Source: Ornatilinea apprima (GTDB lineage: Bacteria; Chloroflexota; Anaerolineae; Anaerolineales; Anaerolineaceae). Taken from it: 64,000 nt of DNA. Positions within the stretch are counted from its first letter, which is position 1; every line of letters begins with the position of its first letter. Below are positions 1 through 7,638 of the stretch, one piece after another. The DNA lies in contig NZ_LGCL01000040.1 in assembly GCF_001306115.1 (NCBI RefSeq), positions 124,001 to 188,000 on the forward strand, written 5' to 3'. Below the pieces are notes generated by a model. That model did no database searches. It was not told the DNA's origin and saw nothing but the letters and a program-made list of their open reading frames with translations. Made by a program: the position numbers and the translations under genes.

Positions 1-1
1 A

Positions 2-1843
2 GAGGAAGCCAACCGAATTAAAAATCGATTTCTTTCGACAATAAGCCACGACCTAAGGACACCCATTAACTTGATTCTCGGGTTGACTGATGTCCTTCTT
101 GAAGAAAATGATTGGGGGCAATCTGCTCTACCAATTTCTGTGCAAATGGATATTGAACGAATCAATGCTTACGCACAACATCTGGGCGGAATGATTGGTG
201 ATGTATTAGACCTGGCAACGAATAGTGCTGGTCAATTACGGCTCCAAATGGGATTGGTAAATCTTGGAGAAGCCTTACAAATGGTCGCCGAAAGTGGGCT
301 GCAATTAGCCACTGATAAGGGATTAGGATGGAAAGCGGTGGTTCCCAAGAACGGCCCCTGGGTGAGAGGCGATATTACCCGCCTACGGCAAGTGGTCTTG
401 AATCTGGTGAATAATGCGATTAAGTTCACAACCAAAGGTGAGGTCGCTTTGATTGTTGAAGTGGATGATGAAAATGTACGGGTTTCTATCAAGGATACCG
501 GCTTGGGTATTCCCGTGGATGAGCAAGAAACCATATTTAATGAATTCCATAGATCAGAACGCAGCATTTTGCAAGGTTTTTCTGGATTAGGGTTAGGCTT
601 ATCCATTTGTAAAACATTGGTTGAAATGCAAAATGGCACCATAGGGGTGGATTCATCTGGTGTTGAAGGTGAAGGGTCAACCTTTTTTTTCACATTGCCG
701 GTTGTCGATCATATTGACGAGCAACAGCCAACTTTGAATGAATCATGGGAACAAGAAAAAACGTTCCTGATCGTCCATTCAGGGGGTGAAAATCATGAGC
801 GGTTGCGAAATTTATTGAAAGACTATGGGGTTAAAGTAGCCGCAATCGGTATAGATCAATTTGAGGATTGGCGAAAGCGATTTTCCGATTCATTTCCTGA
901 TGCCATCGTTTTGGATATGAGTTCTCATACTGAAAAGGGTTGGAGAATCTTAAGAAATCTGAAAACAAATAAGGTAACCCGAAATGTCCCCATTATGCTT
1001 TATACCCACTCACAAGATGGGGAAACCCTGATTAACTTAGATTACCTCACCAAACCCATTGAGCTTGATGAGCTCAATATCACCATTGACCAGTATCTAT
1101 TGACTGAAGACGCCATCGATTCTAAGCGCACATTTCTGATTGTGGATGATGACATAAATACTTTGGAAATGAATGCGCGAATCATTCAATCGCAATATGA
1201 AAATAATAGGCTTTTTAAAGCCAATAATGGGGAAGAAGCTTTAAAGATTCTAGGTAAAGAAAAAATTGATCTTGTGTTGTTGGATTTAAATATGCCTGTT
1301 ATGGATGGATTTGCGGTGCTTGAATCTATGCGAGTGAACCCAAAAATGCGCGAGATACCCGTCATTATTTTAACAGGCAGGGAATTATCCATTGAGGAAA
1401 TGAACTGCCTTAACCAGGGTGTTGCAACTGTATTGAAAAAGGGAATATTCAGTATGGAGGAGACACTATCGCATGTTAACGCTGCATTGGAGCGAAAACG
1501 CCGGCTAAGCACTAACGCGCAGAAACTTGTCCGGCAGGCAATGGTTTTCATTCAAGACCATTATACCGATCCAATCTCCAGGGCGGATGTGGCCAAGCAT
1601 GTCAATATAGCGGAAGATTATTTAACGTATTGCTTTCGACAAGAATTGGGCACCACTCCCATTAAATATCTACAGCGATTTCGAATTAATCAGGCGAAGA
1701 ACTTATTAAAGAATAGTGATAAATCGATTACGGAAATTGCGGTTGAAACAGGGTTTTCGGATAGTGGTTATTTTAGCCGGTTATTCCATCGAGAAACCGG
1801 AATGTCTCCGGAGGCATTCAAACTTTCTTTAATGAACATCTAA
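2..1843 (+). CDS. Hybrid histidine kinase with two receivers and AraC output (5' end outside window)
   Basis: The reading frame is open from base 2, so the sensor part lies before the window. The visible part begins just before the H-box (ISHDLRTP, His16 of the visible fragment). It then has an HATPase domain with N-box NLVNNAIKF (about residue 134), DTGLGIP (165) and GLGLGLS (195). Receiver 1 (about 254-368) lacks the N-terminal acidic pair (LIVHSGG) but keeps an Asp in IVLDMS, so it looks degenerate. Receiver 2 (about 376-490) is complete (VDDD, LLDLNMP). The C-terminus (508-613) is an AraC-type double HTH ending SGYFSRLFHRETGMSPEAF. The one-protein sensor-to-DNA design resembles Bacteroidota HTCS regulators that control glycan loci. 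The beta-glucan locus just downstream is therefore a plausible target (inference). Confidence 0.9.
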   Translation, partial: EEANRIKNRFLSTISHDLRTPINLILGLTDVLLEENDWGQSALPISVQMDIERINAYAQHLGGMIGDVLDLATNSAGQLRLQMGLVNLGEALQMVAESGLQLATDKGLGWKAVVPKNGPWVRGDITRLRQVVLNLVNNAIKFTTKGEVALIVEVDDENVRVSIKDTGLGIPVDEQETIFNEFHRSERSILQGFSGLGLGLSICKTLVEMQNGTIGVDSSGVEGEGSTFFFTLPVVDHIDEQQPTLNESWEQEKTFLIVHSGGENHERLRNLLKDYGVKVAAIGIDQFEDWRKRFSDSFPDAIVLDMSSHTEKGWRILRNLKTNKVTRNVPIMLYTHSQDGETLINLDYLTKPIELDELNITIDQYLLTEDAIDSKRTFLIVDDDINTLEMNARIIQSQYENNRLFKANNGEEALKILGKEKIDLVLLDLNMPVMDGFAVLESMRVNPKMREIPVIILTGRELSIEEMNCLNQGVATVLKKGIFSMEETLSHVNAALERKRRLSTNAQKLVRQAMVFIQDHYTDPISRADVAKHVNIAEDYLTYCFRQELGTTPIKYLQRFRINQAKNLLKNSDKSITEIAVETGFSDSGYFSRLFHRETGMSPEAFKLSLMNI

Positions 1844-2137
1844 AGCAAATCCGTCACAATTCATATAATTGATCCTCATCCTTCGCGAAAATTGGTTTGC
1901 TCCAATCAGCAATAGTGCGAAGGATTTCTTTTTAACCCACAACGAATACGACTGGTTTGTCAAAAGAAAAACCCAAAAAAAGGTTTGCAACTGAGAATGA
2001 AAGTTTGTGCATTAACAAATTTTTAAGAATTTCTATGAATTGTCCATCTGAATAACTCTTTTATCCATGACCCCTTATGGAGAAATTTCTAAAATGAAAA
2101 TGATCATTATTTCTTGGGATGATTTCCTGGAAAAAAT

Positions 2138-2344
2138 ATGTCCATCACATTAAAGAAGATCGCGAAATTGGCTGGGTATTCACTTACCACCGCGTCACGG
2201 GTTGCAAATGGGGACCCTAATGTTAGTGAGGAGGCGCGTGAACGGATTTTATCGGTGATGAGGGAAAATGGTTATAAGCCCAACATGGCAGCGCGTTCTT
2301 TGGCTCTCCAAAAAGGAAAAAGAGAAGATCGAAATTGTGGTTAA
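2138..2344 (+). pseudogene. LacI-family regulator remnant (DNA-binding head only)
   Basis: This 68-residue ORF begins as a normal LacI-family protein: TLKKIAKLAGYSLTTASR is the HTH, followed by the hinge-helix region NMAARSLALQKG. It then stops after about 8 unrelated residues (KREDRNCG). Family members are normally about 330-350 residues, with a periplasmic-binding-protein-like effector domain that is wholly missing. Only about 45 bases separate the stop from a LacI-type operator, so the effector domain appears deleted rather than frameshifted. The start has no strong ribosome-binding site. It could be a decayed gene, or a stand-alone HTH peptide that still binds the operator. The 294 bases before it hold no gene I can recognise. 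Confidence 0.7.
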
Positions 2345-2389
2345 GGGATATAAACCAATGAGCCCCCACAATAACTTCATGTAAAGAAT

Positions 2390-2403
2390 TGGAAGCGCTT
2401 TCA
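2390..2403. promoter_or_regulatory. LacI/CcpA-type operator upstream of the sugar ABC transporter
   Basis: The 14-base site TGGAAGCGCTTTCA is near-palindromic around a central AAGCGCTT and fits the LacI-family pattern (compare the cre consensus TGWAANCGNTNWCA, one mismatch). It lies about 160 bases before the binding-protein gene and 46 bases after the LacI remnant. It probably controls the sugar transport and hydrolase genes downstream. Whether the remnant or a regulator elsewhere binds it cannot be told. Confidence 0.6.
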
Positions 2404-2562
2404 TACAGACAGAATGGCTTCAATATTTCGCGTAGTCATTATTCTTGTGAATTGTGATGATTTGACTATTCAGGAGGTGAGCATTAGAAAAGTGTAAATT
2501 TACGCAATGGTGTGATTGCTGTCCATCTGTTAAACCGATCAAGAAATTGAGGAGGATTTCTA

Positions 2563-3924
2563 ATGATGCCTAAGAAGTTGAATTTCGTCTTGGTTATTTT
2601 TGTTGCCGTGGCAATGATCTTGACTGCCTGCGCTCCATCTGCTCCCGCTGCTCCAGCCGCTTCTGAGAATCAACCGGCTGAAGCTGGCCAACCCGCGCAG
2701 CCTGCAGAAAAAGTGACCTTGCGCGTCCTGGTTCACCAAAATCCGCCGATGGTTGAATTCATGGAAAATTTCAATGCGCAGTTCACGGAAAAATATCCCA
2801 ACATCACTGTGGATATGTCTGTGGTGAACGCGAATGATCTGGCCACCGTAACTCAAACTCGTCTGACCGCCAATGACGTCGATGTGATCGATATTTTCGG
2901 TTTCGCCAATGGTGTTCAGCCCTACATGAAGAACGTTGATAAACCAAACTGGCAGCAGTTAATTGAAGCGGGTCTTTTGTTGGATATCTCTGATCAGCCG
3001 TTCCTCAAGAACTACGACGAATCGGCCAATATGGATGCAGGCTCTTTCGACGGCAAGGTTTACGCGATCAATCTTGGCCGCGTATCTTACAGTGGTATCT
3101 ATTACAACAAAGACTTATTTGCCGCGAACAATGTGACTGTTCCCACCACTTGGTCTGAGCTGGTAACTGCCTGTGAAACCTTCAAAGCCGCTGGGATTCC
3201 CTGCATGACTGCTGGTGGTAAAGATGGCTGGCCGATCTTCGTTGGCGCTTATGGTTTGATTGGTTCCATTTATCCTGACCAGGCTGCCTTGGTGGAAGGA
3301 TTGTGGAACGGCTCCATCAAATGGAATGACGAGAAATCCATGGTCATGTGGGAGCGCATGAAAGTATACGCTCAGGAAATGATGGAAGAAGGCGCGAGTG
3401 GTATCGCTGGTGATGCCGCCCCCGGTCGTTTCGCTTCGGGCGCCGTTGCCATGTTCTCTGGTGGAACCTGGTATGCTTCCGCTATCGAAGCCGCTGAACC
3501 GGCTTTTGAATGGGGTTATATTCCCTTCCCCGGCAGCGACAATCCTGAAGACAATAAGTACCTGTTTGGTAAATATGATCAAGGCTGGGCGGTTGCGGCC
3601 AATACGCCTAACAAAGACGCTTCTCTCCTGTATTTGACCGAATTCTCTGATCCGGCGAATTATCAGGCGTTCGTTGATGCAGTCGGTTTCATCCCGACCC
3701 AACCGACCGCCACTCTGAATACCCAGATTGGCCAAGAAGTAGCTCCTTATCTGCAAAACTTCAAAGTTGGGTACGAACAATACTGGGTGAACGTAAAGGG
3801 CGCTGGCCAGTTCGCGAATCCGTGGGCTTCTTACTTTGTGCCTTTCGGTACATATGATGACGCGAAAGAACTCGCGGATAAAGTGCAAGCTGACCTGCAA
3901 TCTGGTCTCGATGCAGCGAAATAG
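2563..3924 (+). CDS. Sugar ABC transporter substrate-binding lipoprotein (family 1)
   Basis: A 453-residue extracytoplasmic solute-binding protein. The N-terminus is a lipoprotein signal: KK, a hydrophobic run, then lipobox LTAC with Cys23 as the lipidated residue, followed by an Ala/Pro-rich linker to about residue 45. The rest reads as a family 1 carbohydrate-binding protein (for example FASGAVAMFSGGTWYAS and the late DPANYQAFVDAVGFIPT). AGGAGG lies 8-9 bases upstream; ATGATG gives two possible starts. It is the first gene of a binding protein-permease-permease operon followed by beta-glucan hydrolases, so beta-gluco-oligosaccharides are the likely ligand (inference from context). Confidence 0.9.
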   Translation: MMPKKLNFVLVIFVAVAMILTACAPSAPAAPAASENQPAEAGQPAQPAEKVTLRVLVHQNPPMVEFMENFNAQFTEKYPNITVDMSVVNANDLATVTQTRLTANDVDVIDIFGFANGVQPYMKNVDKPNWQQLIEAGLLLDISDQPFLKNYDESANMDAGSFDGKVYAINLGRVSYSGIYYNKDLFAANNVTVPTTWSELVTACETFKAAGIPCMTAGGKDGWPIFVGAYGLIGSIYPDQAALVEGLWNGSIKWNDEKSMVMWERMKVYAQEMMEEGASGIAGDAAPGRFASGAVAMFSGGTWYASAIEAAEPAFEWGYIPFPGSDNPEDNKYLFGKYDQGWAVAANTPNKDASLLYLTEFSDPANYQAFVDAVGFIPTQPTATLNTQIGQEVAPYLQNFKVGYEQYWVNVKGAGQFANPWASYFVPFGTYDDAKELADKVQADLQSGLDAAK

Positions 3925-3938
3925 TTGATATGGTGTTG

Positions 3939-3969
3939 TTGGCTTCCCGCCTTCCCGGCGGGAAGCCAA
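3939..3969. promoter_or_regulatory. Intra-operon hairpin between binding protein and permease genes
   Basis: A perfect 13-bp inverted repeat (TTGGCTTCCCGCC / GGCGGGAAGCCAA) with a 5-base loop starts 15 bases after the binding-protein stop. No T-run follows, so it is not a classical terminator. Hairpins here commonly protect the upstream mRNA or dampen readthrough, so that binding protein exceeds permease. That role is inferred. Confidence 0.75.
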
Positions 3970-4004
3970 TTCTGATTTCAGTCAATGATGGGAGGGATGA
4001 GAGA

Positions 4005-4931
4005 ATGAACTATCATTTTGGGCGTGGAAGGTCCAGGATTCTACCTTATCTGCTTCTTTTGCCGGGGTTGTTGTTTTATTTTGTGATCGCTCTCGGACCA
4101 TCTCTAGCTACGACGGTTTTTTCTTTCACCGATGCAACCGGCATTAAAGGCTCCAAGGTTAATTGGGTGGGATTGGACAACTATAAAGAGTTCCTCTTTA
4201 TGGGGCAAGCATCCATTGATAATCTGGAAGCAGTGGGCAGAACCTTGATTTTTTGTCTATTAGTGACATCCATTCAATTTTCATTGGGTTTGTTGGTCGC
4301 GATCATTCTCAATCAGAAGATTAAAGGCAGAATCATTTTTAGAACGATCTACTTCATGCCAGTCATCCTTGGCGCGGTGATCCAGGGGTTGATCTGGTCT
4401 CTGTTCCTCTTCCCATTGGGCGGACCCATGGCTAAATTCATTGGATTATTTGGTTTACGTTCAGAATTTCTGGGGGGGCCGCCAGAGGTTGCCTTTGGTT
4501 GGGTTACGGCTATCCAGATTTGGGCCAATATGGGCACCACAATGATCATTTTCCTTGCTGGTCTTCAAACAATTCCTGCGGAGATGTATGAAGCAGCCGA
4601 AATCGATGGCGCCAGTCCCTGGCAGGTTTTTACAAATGTTACCTGGCCATTGCTCACGCCGAGCGTTAACACAAATCTCACCTTAAATATCATTGGTAGC
4701 CTACAGGCCTGGCAGCTGTTCCTGATTTTGATCGGATACCGAAATAAGACACAAGTTCTTGGCTATCTAATTTATGCTGTGGGCTTTGGTCAAACATCCG
4801 GATCGGTTACTGCAAGTTTTCGGCAGGGATATGCTGCTGCGGCTTCGATCGTGTTGTTTGTGATCGTCCTTGTTTTGGGTATGAGTGCTAACTATTTCCT
4901 GCAGCGCAGAGAAACGAGGATACTGGGATGA
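4005..4931 (+). CDS. Sugar ABC transporter permease (MalF-like)
   Basis: Inner-membrane permease of a carbohydrate ABC importer, 308 residues from the chosen ATG. This start has GGGAGGGA 7-8 bases upstream. An in-frame GTG/ATG-type start at 3930 would add 25 residues translated from the intergenic hairpin and is unlikely. It has about six membrane segments, beginning LPYLLLLPGLLFYFVIALGP. The cytoplasmic EAA loop reads YEAAEIDGASPWQVF, the site that docks the ATPase. It overlaps the next permease gene by four bases (ATGA). No ATPase gene is in the operon, so a shared ATPase encoded elsewhere is expected, as in many Gram-positive and Chloroflexota sugar importers. Confidence 0.92.
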   Translation: MNYHFGRGRSRILPYLLLLPGLLFYFVIALGPSLATTVFSFTDATGIKGSKVNWVGLDNYKEFLFMGQASIDNLEAVGRTLIFCLLVTSIQFSLGLLVAIILNQKIKGRIIFRTIYFMPVILGAVIQGLIWSLFLFPLGGPMAKFIGLFGLRSEFLGGPPEVAFGWVTAIQIWANMGTTMIIFLAGLQTIPAEMYEAAEIDGASPWQVFTNVTWPLLTPSVNTNLTLNIIGSLQAWQLFLILIGYRNKTQVLGYLIYAVGFGQTSGSVTASFRQGYAAAASIVLFVIVLVLGMSANYFLQRRETRILG

Positions 4932-5776
4932 GTACATTAACCGGTGTTAAAAGAATGGAAAGAAAGCCAATCAAGTGGGGAAAAATATTATCCTACATCG
5001 TATTATTCATCTTTGCGGTGATTTATATTGGCCCTCTCTTCTTTCTGGTGAATACTTCCTTAAAAACAATGCCTGAGTTCATGAAGAATGCAACGGCATT
5101 GACATCGCAGCTGAATTTTGAGAATTTTGCAGAGGCCTGGGAAAAAGCCAATTTCCCGCAGTATTTGCTGAACTCACTGATTTACACCGTTTCCGCAACA
5201 TCCATTTATATTCTCACCGCGATTTTTGTTGCCTTTCCCATTGCGCGGGGGTATGTAAAGCATTCAGGATTAATCCTTACACTTTACGTGATCGCGTTGT
5301 TTCTCCCACCCGCATTGATCCCTCAATTTCAATTAATTCTGAATTTGGGGCTTTACAACAATCCCGTGGGGTATATCATGCTGTTTTTGGTGAACCCTAT
5401 TGGAATCGTAATTCTGGTGAATTACGTGAAAACAATCCCAAAGGAATTGGATGAAGCTGCAGCACTGGATGGTTGTGGGTATTTCCAGTTTGTGACTCAG
5501 ATAGTTCTGCCATTGATCCAACCGGCCATCGCGACCGTGATCGTGCTGCATGCGATTGGTATCTGGAATGAGATTATCGCGCCAACAATTTACCTGACCA
5601 ACAAAGATTATTACCCCATTACAAGAGGGCTGATTAACTTTCAGGGAGTCTATGGAAGTAATTGGCCTACCCTTGCAGCCGCGGTACTCATGCTGACATT
5701 TCCGATGCTTATCCTTTTCCTTTTCCTCCAACGTTACATCATTTCAGGCCTGACTTCAGGCGCAGTAAAAGGGTAA
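4928..5776 (+). CDS. Sugar ABC transporter permease (MalG-like)
   Basis: Second inner-membrane permease of the same importer, 282 residues with about six membrane segments. The EAA loop reads LDEAAALDGCGYFQFVTQIVLPL. It ends with the run of hydrophobic residues and short charged tail typical of MalG-type proteins (ISGLTSGAVKG). The start codon overlaps the MalF-like stop (ATGA), which points to translational coupling and equal production of the two permeases. A hairpin follows at 5793-5836 before the GH16 genes. Confidence 0.92.
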   Translation: MSTLTGVKRMERKPIKWGKILSYIVLFIFAVIYIGPLFFLVNTSLKTMPEFMKNATALTSQLNFENFAEAWEKANFPQYLLNSLIYTVSATSIYILTAIFVAFPIARGYVKHSGLILTLYVIALFLPPALIPQFQLILNLGLYNNPVGYIMLFLVNPIGIVILVNYVKTIPKELDEAAALDGCGYFQFVTQIVLPLIQPAIATVIVLHAIGIWNEIIAPTIYLTNKDYYPITRGLINFQGVYGSNWPTLAAAVLMLTFPMLILFLFLQRYIISGLTSGAVKG

Positions 5777-5792
5777 GAAGACTGCATCATAC

Positions 5793-5836
5793 CTCCTTTA
5801 CTGGTCTGGCCGAGACTGGAAAGGCCAGTAAAGGAG
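5793..5836. promoter_or_regulatory. Hairpin between transporter and GH16 genes
   Basis: A 12-bp inverted repeat (CTCCTTTACTGG / CCAGTAAAGGAG) with a 20-base loop lies 17 bases after the permease stop. It is not followed by a T-run. It may be a leaky terminator or a processing site separating transport genes from hydrolase genes. Confidence 0.55.
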
Positions 5837-5933
5837 TTCACGAATATTCCATAAAGGCGGATTCAGAGTTGATTTGAAACCGGTGGTTGGTCATCGCGTT
5901 TTGAAGATTTCTGGCTGTCTATTGAGGTTGCTG

Positions 5934-6791
5934 ATGGGTAAGAATTATTTAATCCGGCGCTCTTTTTTAATTTTCTTGTTCTCACTCAATTTTGGATTAC
6001 TCTCCGGTTGTCAGCTGGCAGATGGAAGGCAAGCTATTGCAGTTGATACCACTCCAATCATCCCACCAGAGGGATGGGAGCTTGTTTGGCATGACGAATT
6101 TGACGACCCTGCCATTAACCCAGAGAACTGGACATTTGACCTTGGCGGTGGCGGCTGGGGAAATGGGGAAATGCAAATCTACACAAACAAATCCGATAAC
6201 GCCCGGGTTGAGGATGGAAATCTGGTGATTGAGGCTCGAAAAGAGCCAAATGAAAATGGGGGATTTTCATTTACTTCTGCCCGCTTGAAAACTCAAGGTC
6301 TCCAAACCTTCCAATATGGACGGATAGAAGCGCGGATTAAAGTGCCGGCTGGAGCCGGTTTTTGGCCTGCTTTCTGGATGCTCGGTTCCAATTTCCCTGA
6401 AGTGGGCTGGCCTGATTGTGGGGAAATTGACATTATGGAATATGTTGGAAAGGATCCAACGAATATCTTGGGCACGATGCACGGTCCGGGATATTCTGGC
6501 GCTTTAGGTTTAAGTGGTTGGAAGCGCCAAACAGAAAACATTGCTGATGATTTCCATGTTTATGCAATTGAATGGGACACTGATGAAATCAAATGGTTTT
6601 TTGATGGCGAACAATACAGTGCTTATACACGCGAAGATGTTGGCAATCGTGAATGGGTTTTTGACCAGCCTTTCTTTATGATCCTCAACCTGGCAGTGGG
6701 AGGGACTCTGGGAGGATTGGTTTCTCCGGAAACAGTATTCCCGTCTCAAGTGTTGGTTGATTATGTTCGTGTTTACCAGGTATCCAATTAA
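5934..6791 (+). CDS. Secreted GH16 beta-glucanase lipoprotein (laminarinase-like)
   Basis: A glycoside hydrolase family 16 enzyme expected to cut beta-1,3 or mixed beta-1,3/1,4 glucans outside the membrane. The chosen ATG has GAGG 6 bases upstream and gives a clean lipoprotein signal with lipobox LLSGC. A TTG start at 5874 would put 20 odd residues before it. The catalytic motif GEIDIMEYVG supplies Glu164 (nucleophile), Asp166 and Glu169 (acid/base). Other family signatures are GRIEARIKVP, GFWPAFWMLG and TMHGPGYSG. At 285 residues it is a single catalytic domain with no binding module. A second GH16 follows after 19 bases. Substrate is inferred from the family and the neighbouring phosphorylase. 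Confidence 0.9.
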   Translation: MGKNYLIRRSFLIFLFSLNFGLLSGCQLADGRQAIAVDTTPIIPPEGWELVWHDEFDDPAINPENWTFDLGGGGWGNGEMQIYTNKSDNARVEDGNLVIEARKEPNENGGFSFTSARLKTQGLQTFQYGRIEARIKVPAGAGFWPAFWMLGSNFPEVGWPDCGEIDIMEYVGKDPTNILGTMHGPGYSGALGLSGWKRQTENIADDFHVYAIEWDTDEIKWFFDGEQYSAYTREDVGNREWVFDQPFFMILNLAVGGTLGGLVSPETVFPSQVLVDYVRVYQVSN

Positions 6792-6810
6792 TCAATGGAG
6801 TCTTTCATCA

Positions 6811-7614
6811 ATGACAGAGAATTTTATTGCTTATGATAAAGTCGTTTTTTTTGATGATTTTATCGGTAACGAACTGGACCGAACCAAATGGAATGTAGAA
6901 ATAACAGGAGAAATCTATAACAAGGAACAACAAGCCTATATCGATTCTGAAAAAACGATTTATTTTTTGCCCGAATATGAATCATCACAGGGTGTCTTGG
7001 TCATTCATCCTCGATATCATAAGGGATTTGAGACAACGCAAAAACAGAAATTGGATTTTCTGTCTGGACGGATTAATACCCGGTCAAAATTTGAATTTCA
7101 AGAAGGGTGTGTATCAGCTCGGATCAAGGTTCCTCGCGGTGAAGGATTATGGCCGGCATTCTGGGCTTTGGGTTCCTCTGGTAAATGGCCTGGCTGTGGT
7201 GAGATCGACATTATGGAGTATGTTGGTGAATCGGATTGGACCTGCGCCTCAGTTCACGGACCAGGTTATTCTGGCGAAGCGGGACTGACCAATCGAAAAT
7301 TCATGCCAGCTGAAAATGATGCAACCCATTGGCATGTGTATTCGATGATTTTTACTAAGGACCTGATTTTATTTGAAATTGATGGGGAAACAATTTACCG
7401 GGTTACTCGGCCAATGGTTGAGTTTTTTGGAGAATGGGTTTTTGATAACCAGAAATTCCTAATCCTCAATTTTGCCCTTGGCGGTGTTTTTCCCTACAAA
7501 ACCAACGGGATTAATTCACCCTACTATGGAATCCCTCAAGCAACGGTTGAAGCCATTCAGCGAGATGAGATTAAGTTGTTGGTCGATTGGGTCAAAGTAA
7601 CGATAACCAAGTAA
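6811..7614 (+). CDS. GH16 beta-glucanase without signal peptide
   Basis: A second GH16 protein of 267 residues, related to the upstream lipoprotein (shared GEIDIMEYVG, LWPAFWALG, HGPGYSG). Catalytic residues are Glu131, Asp133 and Glu136. From the ATG at 6811 (TGGAG upstream) the protein begins MTENFIAYDKVVFFDDF, with no signal peptide. The longer reading from 6757 adds residues that overlap the previous gene and also gives no convincing signal. This suggests a cytoplasmic enzyme, unusual for GH16, which could shorten imported glucan oligosaccharides before phosphorolysis by the next gene's product. An unconventional export route cannot be excluded. Confidence 0.85.
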   Translation: MTENFIAYDKVVFFDDFIGNELDRTKWNVEITGEIYNKEQQAYIDSEKTIYFLPEYESSQGVLVIHPRYHKGFETTQKQKLDFLSGRINTRSKFEFQEGCVSARIKVPRGEGLWPAFWALGSSGKWPGCGEIDIMEYVGESDWTCASVHGPGYSGEAGLTNRKFMPAENDATHWHVYSMIFTKDLILFEIDGETIYRVTRPMVEFFGEWVFDNQKFLILNFALGGVFPYKTNGINSPYYGIPQATVEAIQRDEIKLLVDWVKVTITK

Positions 7615-7638
7615 GAATTACTTTATGGGAGTTCAACT

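Noticed and set aside
2138..2562. LacI gene broken by a simple frameshift
   Set aside because: No other frame after the stop encodes a periplasmic-binding-type domain and there is no room for one before the operator.
3930..4004. Longer MalF-like permease from 3930
   Set aside because: It would translate the intergenic hairpin; the ATG at 4005 has a strong ribosome-binding site.
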